Shown: positions 1 through 5,503 of the stretch, piece by piece
Layout: the number at the start of each line of letters is the position of its first letter
How positions within the stretch are numbered: position 1 is the first letter of the stretch
Assembly (NCBI GenBank): GCA_001768155.1
Contig: MENC01000108.1
Coordinates: 1-7,524, forward strand
Reading direction: 5' to 3'
Source: Bacteroidetes bacterium GWA2_30_7
Lineage (GTDB): Bacteria > Bacteroidota > Bacteroidia > Bacteroidales > GWF2-33-38
Length of the DNA stretch: 7,524 bases
Notes under the pieces: generated by a model
The model's database searches: none
Told to the model about the DNA's origin: nothing
Seen by the model: the letters and a program-made list of their open reading frames with translations, nothing else
Made by a program: the position numbers and the translations under genes

Positions 1-646
1 TTCCTTTTTTCGGATGAGTTATTTTATATGGTTTAGAATGAATTAGTTTTATTTTATGTTTTTTTGTCATGTCAGCATACATAGTTACTCCTCCATTACC
101 GTATTGATTATTTATGTCGTTAAAACTATTCCAAATGCTGTCTTTATAATAAGGCGAACCATTTATTTCCTGTTCTATCATGTGATAAAATTCATGGTGT
201 ATTACATGCCTCATATAAAATTTTGTTTTCCTGCCAACATATAAATCTTTATGCCAACCTTTTATTATGTCAAAAAATAATATTTCTTTATATGCGTCTG
301 GCAATGCGTTTCGCTGTTGTTCCCCATATTTAAGGAATCTTACAAAAGCAATATGTTTTAATTTCGTTTTATTAATAAATTCTGTTGGGTATTTATTAAA
401 TTCATCACTGAATAATTTCAGATACAATAATAATTCTTTGTAATCTGATTTTGTTTTTACTTTAGTATATGTTACCTCTTTCCATGATGCAGTGGGGATA
501 CTATCATATACAAAAGAAACAGAATATTTTTTTTGTAACTGAGAAATAATTTTATCAATTTTTACTTTTATATAGTGTTCATCTGCAAAGGAAATATTAA
601 TAATAAAGAGAAAACAGATAAATAAAATTGTTTTAATTATTTTCAT
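1..646 (-). CDS. Secreted HExxH zinc metallopeptidase, C-terminus cut by window edge
   Basis: A leftward reading frame starts at the ATG at 644-646 and stays open to base 2, giving 215 codons; the gene continues beyond the left edge. Residues 1-21 (MKIIKTILFICFLFIINISFA) are a clear signal peptide with predicted SPase I cleavage after FA. The Cys at 11 is inside the hydrophobic core and does not form a lipobox, so the protein is probably periplasmic or secreted. The context HHEFYHMIE carries the zinc motif HExxH, with ligands H151 and H155 and catalytic E152. By analogy with Bacteroidota zinc-binding peptidases resembling the Peptidase_Mx1 group, the third ligand is expected further C-terminal, outside the window. 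Residues 184-192 (NGGVTMYAD) follow the motif. The family assignment is from memory of the motif and layout. The metallopeptidase call is fairly firm; substrate is unknown. A good promoter lies just upstream. The rightward open frame at 56-244 is only its antisense shadow. Confidence 0.75.
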   Translation of the reverse strand, partial: MKIIKTILFICFLFIINISFADEHYIKVKIDKIISQLQKKYSVSFVYDSIPTASWKEVTYTKVKTKSDYKELLLYLKLFSDEFNKYPTEFINKTKLKHIAFVRFLKYGEQQRNALPDAYKEILFFDIIKGWHKDLYVGRKTKFYMRHVIHHEFYHMIEQEINGSPYYKDSIWNSFNDINNQYGNGGVTMYADMTKKHKIKLIHSKPYKITHPKKG

Positions 647-673
647 TTTTAATTATGAATACGAATTAAGGGT

Positions 674-704
674 TAAATATAAGGAAAATATGAGCAGTTG
701 CAAT
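674..704 (-). promoter_or_regulatory. Bacteroidota-type promoter of the metallopeptidase gene
   Basis: Read leftward, ATTG (704-701) is followed by exactly 19 bases and then TATATTTA (681-674). This is close to the Bacteroidota consensus TTTG-N19-TAnnTTTG. The -7 box ends 27 bases before the ATG at 646, so the leader would be about 20 bases, typical for the phylum. One mismatch in the -33 box and one in the -7 box. Confidence 0.45.
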
Positions 705-770
705 TTTTCCAAAAACATGAACTAATAATCACATGAGTTCGGGATTTAAGAGTAAGATATTAAGAGCATT

Positions 771-977
771 ATGTTGAAAAAAAATCAAAAGAGTAAAAAA
801 ACATACGATTTGAAACTACAAATTGCAGAAATCAAAAACTCAAGCCTTATGTATGTAGTTCATATTGACAAATTAATTGAAATTTTTTGTAATACAGATG
901 ATTTTTGTAAAGAATTTTATTCACCTTCGGTCGCAACCTACTGTTGTTTTCGGGATTCCTCAGTATTAGCTAATTAA
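771..977 (+). pseudogene. IS982-type transposase, N-terminal relic
   Basis: A 68-codon frame. Residues about 27-49, starting at an internal ATG at 849 (MYVVHIDKLIEIFC, then NTDDFCKEF), resemble the N-terminus of IS982-family transposases from Bacteroidota, which begin with a short helix ending in a (D/N)DFCKxF-like motif. After KEF (base 917) the similarity stops and the frame runs into unrelated sequence and a stop. A full IS982 transposase is around 250-300 residues, so the catalytic DDE domain is gone. The first 26 residues are Lys-rich and may not be genuine coding sequence. No terminal inverted repeats could be paired within the window. The family match is from recognition of a short motif only, so it is moderate. 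It marks the stretch as a site of past insertion and decay. Confidence 0.5.
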
Positions 978-1032
978 CACCTTAACTTAATGACATTGCA
1001 CTAAATGGATTAAAATAGGTGATTTTGTTATT

Positions 1033-1066
1033 TTCTACCAATATTACGTTCCTAAAAGGAACTTGT
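1033..1066. repeat. REP-like palindromic element
   Basis: GTTCCT (1048-1053), AAA, AGGAAC (1057-1062) is a perfect 6-bp stem with a 3-base loop, preceded by TTCTACCAATATTAC (1033-1047). Short elements with a CTACCAATAT-type lead and a G(T/C)CCCT...GGGAC-like hairpin recur in Bacteroidota genomes, and this resembles them. That is recollection, not a search result. It is not followed by a T-run, so it is not an intrinsic terminator. Only one copy is visible here. Confidence 0.35.
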
Positions 1067-1182
1067 TTTCCAAGACTGTATTTGGTTAAATTTCAGCACC
1101 ATAATACAATATTGTAAATTTATTTTGCTTTAAGTTAACGCCAATGCGAATTTACATCGGGAAACTCATTAAATAAAAATAA

Positions 1183-1347
1183 TTTGTGAGTAATCTCTTG
1201 ATGAAAAATCGGGACAAGTCGTGGCAAAAATAAAAGTTTAATTACCTCAACATCAAATACTCATACGATTATAAGCACCTGAAATGGATTAAGTGTAAAC
1301 TATTGGAGAAATCTAATAAATATTCCGAACTACTGAAAAAGCTCTAA
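1183..1347 (+). pseudogene. Degraded reading frame of unknown origin
   Basis: One rightward frame reads FVSNLLMKNRDKSWQK, a TAA at 1231-1233, then a 37-codon segment (1234-1344) whose middle is DYKHLKWIKCKLLEKSNKYS and which ends LLKKL before TAA at 1345. The Lys/Leu/Tyr-rich composition looks protein-like on both sides of the stop in the same frame, suggesting the C-terminal tail of a dead gene. I do not recognise the family, and a transposase tail is only a guess from the neighbouring IS relic. It ends 3 bases before the convergent regulator gene. Confidence 0.25.
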
Positions 1348-1350
1348 TTT

Positions 1351-1728
1351 TTAATTTTTATCTTCCATTTCCTTTATTTTTTCCTCAAGCAGATTGTTAA
1401 TTTTTTTTTGAAGTTCGTATTTTTCTTTAAGTTCCATTAATTCCTTTTTATATTCAAGCACTTCCAGATTCAATTTTTTTGTAGCTTCGGTTGTTTTAAG
1501 ATATTGAGCTCGTTCTTCTTCCAAGATATGATAATCTTCGTTGAAATATTGAAAAAAATTGTGATTTAAAGCTTTAGAAATATTCAATAATATACTTGTA
1601 TCAATAGAATCTTTTTCAAAAATATTGTAAACAGATGCTCTACTTCGATTAATTTTTTTTGAAAACTCTATCACAGAAATCTTATTTTCTGATAAATATT
1701 GTTTTATTATTTCGCCAATATGTTTCAT
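1351..1728 (-). CDS. Cro/C1-type HTH regulator with coiled-coil tail
   Basis: A 125-residue protein beginning MKHIGEIIKQYLSENKIS. I place the start at the ATG at 1726-1728; the frame also has a GTG at 1741-1743, but ATG fits the HTH family N-terminus and leaves room for a leader. Residues about 3-63 form an HTH_3/XRE-like five-helix domain: helices around ISVIEFSKKIN and the recognition helix RSRASVYNIFE, then a later helix (TSILLNISKALN). Residues about 68-125 are rich in Glu, Lys and Leu with heptad character (LEVLEYKKELMELKEKY, INNLLEEKIKEME) and predict a coiled coil, probably for dimerisation. It is divergent from the small Cys/His gene at 1866, with an inverted repeat between them, so local autoregulation is likely (inference). 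Bacteroidota often carry such HTH-plus-coiled-coil proteins; targets are unknown. Confidence 0.85.
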   Translation of the reverse strand: MKHIGEIIKQYLSENKISVIEFSKKINRSRASVYNIFEKDSIDTSILLNISKALNHNFFQYFNEDYHILEEERAQYLKTTEATKKLNLEVLEYKKELMELKEKYELQKKINNLLEEKIKEMEDKN

Positions 1729-1783
1729 AATGACAAAATTCACAGTTTTAAGTCAATTTTCCATATACAAACTGTCTTTATAT

Positions 1784-1814
1784 TGAAAATAAATATGCTT
1801 ATTATATAGACAAA
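1784..1814 (-). promoter_or_regulatory. Promoter of the HTH regulator
   Basis: Leftward, TTTG (1814-1811) is followed by 19 bases and TATTTTCA (1791-1784), matching TTTG-N19-TAnnTTTG except in the last two bases. The predicted leader to the ATG at 1728 is about 50 bases. The -33 box lies inside the left arm of the inverted repeat at 1811-1817. Confidence 0.4.
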
Positions 1815-1837
1815 TGTTTTAATTATGTGTACATTTG
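1811..1837. promoter_or_regulatory. Candidate operator: 7-bp inverted repeat between divergent genes
   Basis: CAAATGT (1811-1817) and ACATTTG (1831-1837) are perfect reverse complements with a 13-base spacer, so half-site centres are 20 bases (two helical turns) apart. The left arm covers the -33 box of the leftward regulator and the right arm is part of the -7 box of the rightward gene, so a dimer bound here would block both promoters. Caution: both arms contain CAAA/TTTG partly because they are promoter boxes, so some symmetry is expected by chance. Confidence 0.4.
1830..1837 (+). promoter_or_regulatory. -7 box of the small Cys/His gene
   Basis: TACATTTG matches TAnnTTTG exactly and ends 28 bases before the ATG at 1866, the same distance as for other promoters in this window. 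The expected -33 position (1807-1810, TAGA) is a poor match, so the promoter may be weak or need help. Confidence 0.45.
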
Positions 1838-1865
1838 AGGAAAATATGTTCAAAATAATATATTT

Positions 1866-2084
1866 ATGGAAGAAAAATTTGAAAACCTTATCTCATTAAC
1901 TATAAGCTGTTTATTAGACAAGCCACTTAATGATTGTCCTTTTTGTAAAATACGGAAAAACCCATTAATAAAGCGTATATCTATAATAAATCAAATGGAA
2001 AGTTCAGAAAAAGATAAACTATATAAACATCATATAGAATGTTATTTAAAAAGAGTTCAAAAAAAATCAGTTCTTGACTCTTAA
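1866..2084 (+). CDS. Small CxxC/HHxxC putative zinc-binding protein
   Basis: A 72-residue protein with a hydrophobic N-terminal helix (ENLISLTISCLLDKPL), then DCPFCKIRKNPLIKR with C24 and C27, and a second cluster KHHIECYLKR with H55, H56 and C59. The spacing CxxC-N27-HHxxC could form one zinc site. Similar small proteins of the form (N/D)CPFxKIR...L.eRi...L...HxxC are, as I recall, widespread in Bacteroidota and usually uncharacterised. No signal peptide or membrane segment, so cytoplasmic. It is divergent from the HTH regulator and shares its promoter region, which suggests the two are functionally linked, for example as a regulator and its target or cofactor (inference). There is no Shine-Dalgarno sequence, as expected for the phylum. 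Coding character is good because of the Cys/His pattern; function is unknown. Confidence 0.75.
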   Translation: MEEKFENLISLTISCLLDKPLNDCPFCKIRKNPLIKRISIINQMESSEKDKLYKHHIECYLKRVQKKSVLDS

Positions 2085-2219
2085 AATATTTTTCATTAAA
2101 TCACTAAAAATATAGTCTATATATTTATATTAGATAATAATGAAATAATCTTATATTTTTAAAAAAATCTAATTAATTACTTATCAGTTGATTGCGGGTG
2201 TTTTTCAAAACAAAAAAAC

Positions 2220-2249
2220 AAAAAAAACCGTAATTAATAATTACAGTTT
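2220..2249 (-). terminator. Intrinsic terminator of tRNA-Leu
   Basis: Leftward, AAACTGTAATT (2249-2239), loop ATT, then AATTACGGTTT (2235-2225) form an 11-bp stem with one T-G wobble. The transcript continues with a T-run (2227-2220), a G and seven more T (2218-2212). It begins 6 bases after the tRNA 3' end. Confidence 0.75.
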
Positions 2250-2255
2250 ACTTTG

Positions 2256-2337
2256 TGCGGATGAAGGGACTCGAACCCCCACGCCTCTCGGCACCAGATC
2301 CTAAGTCTGGCTCGGCTACCAATTACGACACATCCGC
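2256..2337 (-). tRNA. tRNA-Leu (anticodon TAG)
   Basis: Leftward cloverleaf of 82 bases. The acceptor stem GCGGATG (2337-2331) pairs with CATCCGC (2263-2257), followed by discriminator A (2256). The D arm contains TAATTGGTAG. The anticodon stem CCAGA/TCTGG encloses loop CTTAGGA with anticodon TAG (2303-2301), reading CUA and, by wobble, other CUN codons for leucine. A long variable arm (GCC GAGA GGC) confirms a class II tRNA. The T arm is GGGGG TTCGAGT CCCTT, with two G-T pairs. The CCA end is not encoded (the next bases are CAA), as usual in Bacteroidota. A -7 box lies just upstream and a terminator just downstream, so it is a single-gene unit. Confidence 0.97.
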
Positions 2338-2354
2338 AATTTCAAAATTTTGTA

Positions 2355-2362
2355 CAAAGATA
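2355..2362 (-). promoter_or_regulatory. -7 box of tRNA-Leu
   Basis: Leftward TATCTTTG is an exact TAnnTTTG match ending 17 bases before the tRNA 5' end, giving a short leader. The expected -33 position, about 2382-2385, falls in the hairpin arm and reads CAGA, a poor match. Confidence 0.5.
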
Positions 2363-2374
2363 TTCTTTTTTTCA

Positions 2375-2403
2375 CAATTTTTCTGCATATTGCAAAAAAA
2401 TTG
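2375..2403. repeat. Hairpin between divergent tRNA and OmpA-family promoters
   Basis: CAATTTTT (2375-2382) pairs with AAAAATTG (2396-2403). Inside it TGCA (2384-2387) pairs with TGCA (2391-2394) around a TAT loop. That is 12 pairs with one C-A mismatch. No T-run follows on either side, so it is not a terminator. Its position between the two promoters suggests a protein-binding or topological role (inference). Confidence 0.35.
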
Positions 2404-2411
2404 TCTGTAAT

Positions 2412-2442
2412 TTTGATATTTTTAATAGATATATTACTTTCA
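2412..2442 (+). promoter_or_regulatory. Promoter of the OmpA-family gene
   Basis: TTTG (2412-2415), exactly 19 bases, then TACTTTCA (2435-2442), which matches TTTG-N19-TAnnTTTG except for the last two bases. Predicted transcription starts near 2448, leaving a leader of about 28 bases to the ATG at 2477. Confidence 0.5.
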
Positions 2443-2476
2443 TTGAAAATTTTGATATAAAAAACGTAGATTTAAT

Positions 2477-4501
2477 ATGAGAAACCTCATTAATGTGTTG
2501 TTAATCTTGCTTATAGCAGGGCTGACTGATTCTTTTTCACAAAAAATTCAGTGGGCAACTAAAGTGGTTAAAGCTACTGCTCAATATAGTAAAGTTGAAA
2601 AATCTGCCGAACAATTACTCGGGCAACCTAATGTATTACCTATTGGAGGTGAATCTAATCTAGCTTGGGCAACTAAAGCTAAAGGAACAGATGAAAGCCC
2701 CGAAGCAGTTTCTATTAGAGTTAGTTTTGACTCACCAACCAGAGCACAACAAATAGCTGTTGGTGAGAGCTTTAATCCGGGTGCTATCGAAAAAATTGTT
2801 ATTTATGGAACTAGTGGCGAAAGTTCTATAATTTATGAAAATACTCCATCTTCTGCTAGCGAAAAGTCAAGATTATTAAATATCTTTTTTACTGTTACTG
2901 AATATTTTGTTAAAGATGTTGAAGTATTTTTACAACCAGGCAAGGTTGATGGATGGAATCAGATTGATGCAATAGGTATTTCAGATTCAAAAGATTCGAT
3001 AAAATGGGGAATTAATACAATTCCAACTTTAGAATTTCAAGAAAAACCAGAAAATTTAGGTGCCGAAATAAACTCAATTTATGACGAACTTGCTCCAAAA
3101 ATTACTCCCGATGGTAAAGCGGTTTATTTTACAAGAAAATATCATCCCGACAATTTAGGCGGATTTAAAGATGAAGACGACGTTTGGTATTCTGAATTAA
3201 AAAATCAATTTGGGAAATGGTCAAATGCAGTTAACATGGGAGCTCCAATAAATAATCAATATAACAATTTTGTTCAATCTATTACACCCGATGGTAATAC
3301 ATTATTGCTAGGAAATGTTTATAATAAAGATGGAACAATGAGTCCAGGTGTTTCAATAACAAATATTACAGAAAATGGGTGGTCTTATCCTGAGAAACAA
3401 GTAATTGCTGATTTCTATAATTTAAATCAATTTGCAAACTATTATTTATCTAACGATGGAATGTTTCTTTTAATGGCAATTGAGCGTAAAGATGCTTACG
3501 GAAACTTAGATTTATATGTTAGTTTTAGAAAAGGCGATAACAGATGGTCGAAACCAGAAAATCTCGGACCTACAATTAATACAAATGTAAATGATTATAG
3601 CCCTTTTCTTGCTGCCGACGGTGTAACAATGTATTATTCAACATCCGGAAAAAGTGGTTATGGAAAAGAAGATATTTTTTTAACAACCAGACTTGACGAT
3701 ACTTGGAAAAACTGGTCGGAGCCTCAAAATTTAGGAAATGTTATTAATAGTACTGAATCAGACACAAAATATAATATCCCTGCATCTGGTGAATTTGCCT
3801 ATTTTTCTACTACAAACAATTCGCTAGGTAAAAATGACCTTTTCAGAATCAAACTTCCTAATTTAATTAAACCAAAACCAGTTGTTTTGCTTATTGGAAA
3901 AGCTCTAAATGAGCGAAATGGAAAACCAATTTCGGCAAAAATTTCTTACGAAGATTTAGAAACCGGAGAAGAAGTTGGTATAGCAAGAACAAATCCAATA
4001 ACAGGAGAATATAAAATTGTTTTACCAGCCGGAAAAAAATATGGTTTTATGGCAATTGCCGAAGGTCATTACAGCGTAACACAAAACATTGATTTAAGTG
4101 AACTTAACGAATATCAGGAAATAGAAAAAGATTTAAAACTTGCGCCAATTGAAGTTGGAGCTGTATTTACAATAAATAATATTTTCTTTGAATTTGCTAA
4201 AGCTTTGCTTTTACCAGAATCGTTTCCTGAATTAAATAGAGCCGTAAAATTTCTTTTTAATAATCCCGGCATTGAGATTGAAATTGGAGGACATACCGAT
4301 AATGTAGGTTCTGATATAACCAATCAAAAACTTTCTGATGCAAGAGCTAATTCGGTAAAAGACTATCTTGTAAAAAGCGGTATCGAAGAAAAACGCATTA
4401 AAGCAATAGGTTATGGTGAATCTCGTCCGGTTGCATTTAATACCGATGAAGAAGGTCGCCAGATGAACCGAAGGGTGGAATTTAAAATTATGAAAAAATA
4501 A
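2477..4501 (+). CDS. OmpA-family envelope protein: discoidin-like, PD40, regulatory-like, OmpA domains
   Basis: A 674-residue exported protein that probably links the outer membrane or a surface complex to peptidoglycan. Residues 1-21 (MRNLINVLLILLIAGLTDSFS) are a signal peptide without a lipobox Cys. Residues about 25-170 form a beta-rich discoidin/galactose-binding-like domain (QLLGQPNV, NPGAIEKIVIYG, WNQIDAIGI). Residues about 195-460 hold five PD40/WD40-like propeller repeats, marked by ITPDGKAVYFTR (209), ITPDGNTLLLGN (269), LSNDGMFLLMA (324), LAADGVTMYYST (378) and IPASGEFAYFST (434). Residues about 468-555 are a carboxypeptidase-regulatory-like Ig fold. Residues about 563-674 are an OmpA C-terminal domain with the diaminopimelate-binding motif: GGHTDN with D608, and LSDAR with R623. 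The layout resembles PorE-type proteins of the type IX secretion system, but here there is no N-terminal TPR region or lipid anchor, so it is probably a paralogue. It has its own promoter and terminator and is monocistronic. Confidence 0.93.
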   Translation: MRNLINVLLILLIAGLTDSFSQKIQWATKVVKATAQYSKVEKSAEQLLGQPNVLPIGGESNLAWATKAKGTDESPEAVSIRVSFDSPTRAQQIAVGESFNPGAIEKIVIYGTSGESSIIYENTPSSASEKSRLLNIFFTVTEYFVKDVEVFLQPGKVDGWNQIDAIGISDSKDSIKWGINTIPTLEFQEKPENLGAEINSIYDELAPKITPDGKAVYFTRKYHPDNLGGFKDEDDVWYSELKNQFGKWSNAVNMGAPINNQYNNFVQSITPDGNTLLLGNVYNKDGTMSPGVSITNITENGWSYPEKQVIADFYNLNQFANYYLSNDGMFLLMAIERKDAYGNLDLYVSFRKGDNRWSKPENLGPTINTNVNDYSPFLAADGVTMYYSTSGKSGYGKEDIFLTTRLDDTWKNWSEPQNLGNVINSTESDTKYNIPASGEFAYFSTTNNSLGKNDLFRIKLPNLIKPKPVVLLIGKALNERNGKPISAKISYEDLETGEEVGIARTNPITGEYKIVLPAGKKYGFMAIAEGHYSVTQNIDLSELNEYQEIEKDLKLAPIEVGAVFTINNIFFEFAKALLLPESFPELNRAVKFLFNNPGIEIEIGGHTDNVGSDITNQKLSDARANSVKDYLVKSGIEEKRIKAIGYGESRPVAFNTDEEGRQMNRRVEFKIMKK

Positions 4502-4518
4502 TTGATTACTATATTATT

Positions 4519-4561
4519 AAAATGACCTTAAAGCTTCATAACCTTAAGGTCATTTTTTTTT
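4519..4561 (+). terminator. Intrinsic terminator of the OmpA-family gene
   Basis: AAAATGACCTTAA (4519-4531) and TTAAGGTCATTTT (4544-4556) are perfect reverse complements (13 bp) around a 12-base loop, ending in nine T (4553-4561). It starts 18 bases after the stop codon. On the other strand only four T follow the stem, so it may also serve, more weakly, as the terminator of the convergent transporter gene. Confidence 0.9.
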
Positions 4562-4582
4562 GATATTCTGCAAAATTGAAAT

Positions 4583-5503
4583 CTATATTTTATGTAAGCT
4601 AATTCTATGCTTATTTAAAAATAAAAGCAAAAATATAAGCAATATAACACTTAATGCCGCTGAAGGAATTGCAGCATTTGGTCCTACAATTAATAATGCA
4701 AGCAAGGCTGAAACTCCATTGTTTTTAACTACAAACATTAATGTGTAACTTTTTTGGTCTGAATCACATATATTTAATCTTTTCATTATATTTTCAAAAA
4801 TCCATATTATTGGAAAAAACATTATTAAAAGAATTATTACAGGCATTACAATTTCGAATAAATTATTTAAAAAAACATTTCGTGTTAAACCTATAACAAT
4901 GTAAATCAGTATAAAAAAAGTAACGTCAATAATTCGACCCCGCGATTTTGCAAGAAAATTCTGAGCTTTTTTAAAACGAATAAATCTTGAAATTATCAAT
5001 GGCAATATTAACATTAATGTAAATTGCCAAAGTAAATATCCTATCGGAATTTGTTTTTGAATGTCTAAAAATATTACTAATAATGGAAATACCACAATTT
5101 GAATAATATAGCCTCCAATTGTTCCTATTATAGAAAAATATTCGTTTCCATTAACTTTTTGCGAAAAAGGAACAATTACTACACCCGGAGGAGCTAAGGC
5201 TATAAACAAAAAGCCATATATCATTGGCGAACTTGCTGGTAAAAGCATATATGTCAACAACATAAGTACGCATCCAAACAAAAGATAATTTAATAAAAAC
5301 GCAATCAATGCATTTTTCAAAAAACTTTTAATGTTAAAAATTGATTTAAACGAAACTGCCGAAAACGATACTGTCATCATTATAAGTAAATCGTAAGGAG
5401 CAAATTCTTTTAAATAATCGGCAAAACCTCCTGCAAAAATACCAAGGAACATTGCCGAGAGTAGTAAGAAGTTTCTGTTTAAAATTATTTTTTTTAAAAG
5501 CAT
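4583..5503 (-). CDS. BASS-family (bile acid:sodium symporter-like) membrane transporter
   Basis: A 306-residue, very hydrophobic inner-membrane protein with about ten predicted helices, near residues 12-33, 36-52, 63-88, 93-112, 123-147, 152-175, 191-209, 214-237, 253-274 and 278-297. The length and layout match the BASS/SBF family, whose members carry bile acids, pantoate, keto acids or other organic anions with sodium. The two internal repeats show family landmarks: ALAPPGVVIVPFSQKVNGN (102-120), corresponding to the broken helix 4, and VKNNGVSALLAL...GPNAAIPSA (259-283), corresponding to helix 9 and the following loop. At the usual E...QN sodium-site position this protein has FVVKNNG, so the Glu and Gln ligands appear absent and ion coupling may differ (inference from a by-eye alignment). 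It is convergent with the OmpA-family gene and lies 217 bp downstream of the peptidase gene in the same direction, with a repeat element between. No clear promoter was found. Substrate unknown. Confidence 0.75.
   Translation of the reverse strand: MLLKKIILNRNFLLLSAMFLGIFAGGFADYLKEFAPYDLLIMMTVSFSAVSFKSIFNIKSFLKNALIAFLLNYLLFGCVLMLLTYMLLPASSPMIYGFLFIALAPPGVVIVPFSQKVNGNEYFSIIGTIGGYIIQIVVFPLLVIFLDIQKQIPIGYLLWQFTLMLILPLIISRFIRFKKAQNFLAKSRGRIIDVTFFILIYIVIGLTRNVFLNNLFEIVMPVIILLIMFFPIIWIFENIMKRLNICDSDQKSYTLMFVVKNNGVSALLALLIVGPNAAIPSAALSVILLIFLLLFLNKHRISLHKI

Larger units (their letters stand above)
978..1347. other. Decayed intergenic stretch, no intact gene
   Basis: No intact gene is seen here on either strand. 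It contains a 15-base palindrome at 1048-1062 and a broken rightward frame at 1183-1347. Together with the transposase relic just to the left, it reads as degraded mobile or accessory DNA. Confidence 0.6.

Noticed and set aside
11..17. CGGATGA matches part of the tRNA-Leu 3' end and could be an att copy
   Set aside because: Only 7 bases match, and they lie inside a well-supported coding frame; expected by chance.
739..957. TCGGGATT direct repeat (739-746 and 950-957) as IS ends or target duplication
   Set aside because: Eight bases only, no paired inverted termini, and the spacing does not fit an intact IS.
1741..1743. GTG as the start of the HTH regulator
   Set aside because: The ATG at 1726-1728 matches the expected HTH N-terminus (MKHIGEIIK) and is the commoner start codon.
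2132..2151. AGAT...ATCT hairpin as terminator of the small Cys/His gene
   Set aside because: Only a 4-bp outer stem plus mismatches in pure AT sequence; too weak to support.
4114..4323. Leftward open frame inside the OmpA-domain coding region
   Set aside because: Antisense shadow of strongly conserved OmpA coding sequence, with no promoter or recognisable protein features.
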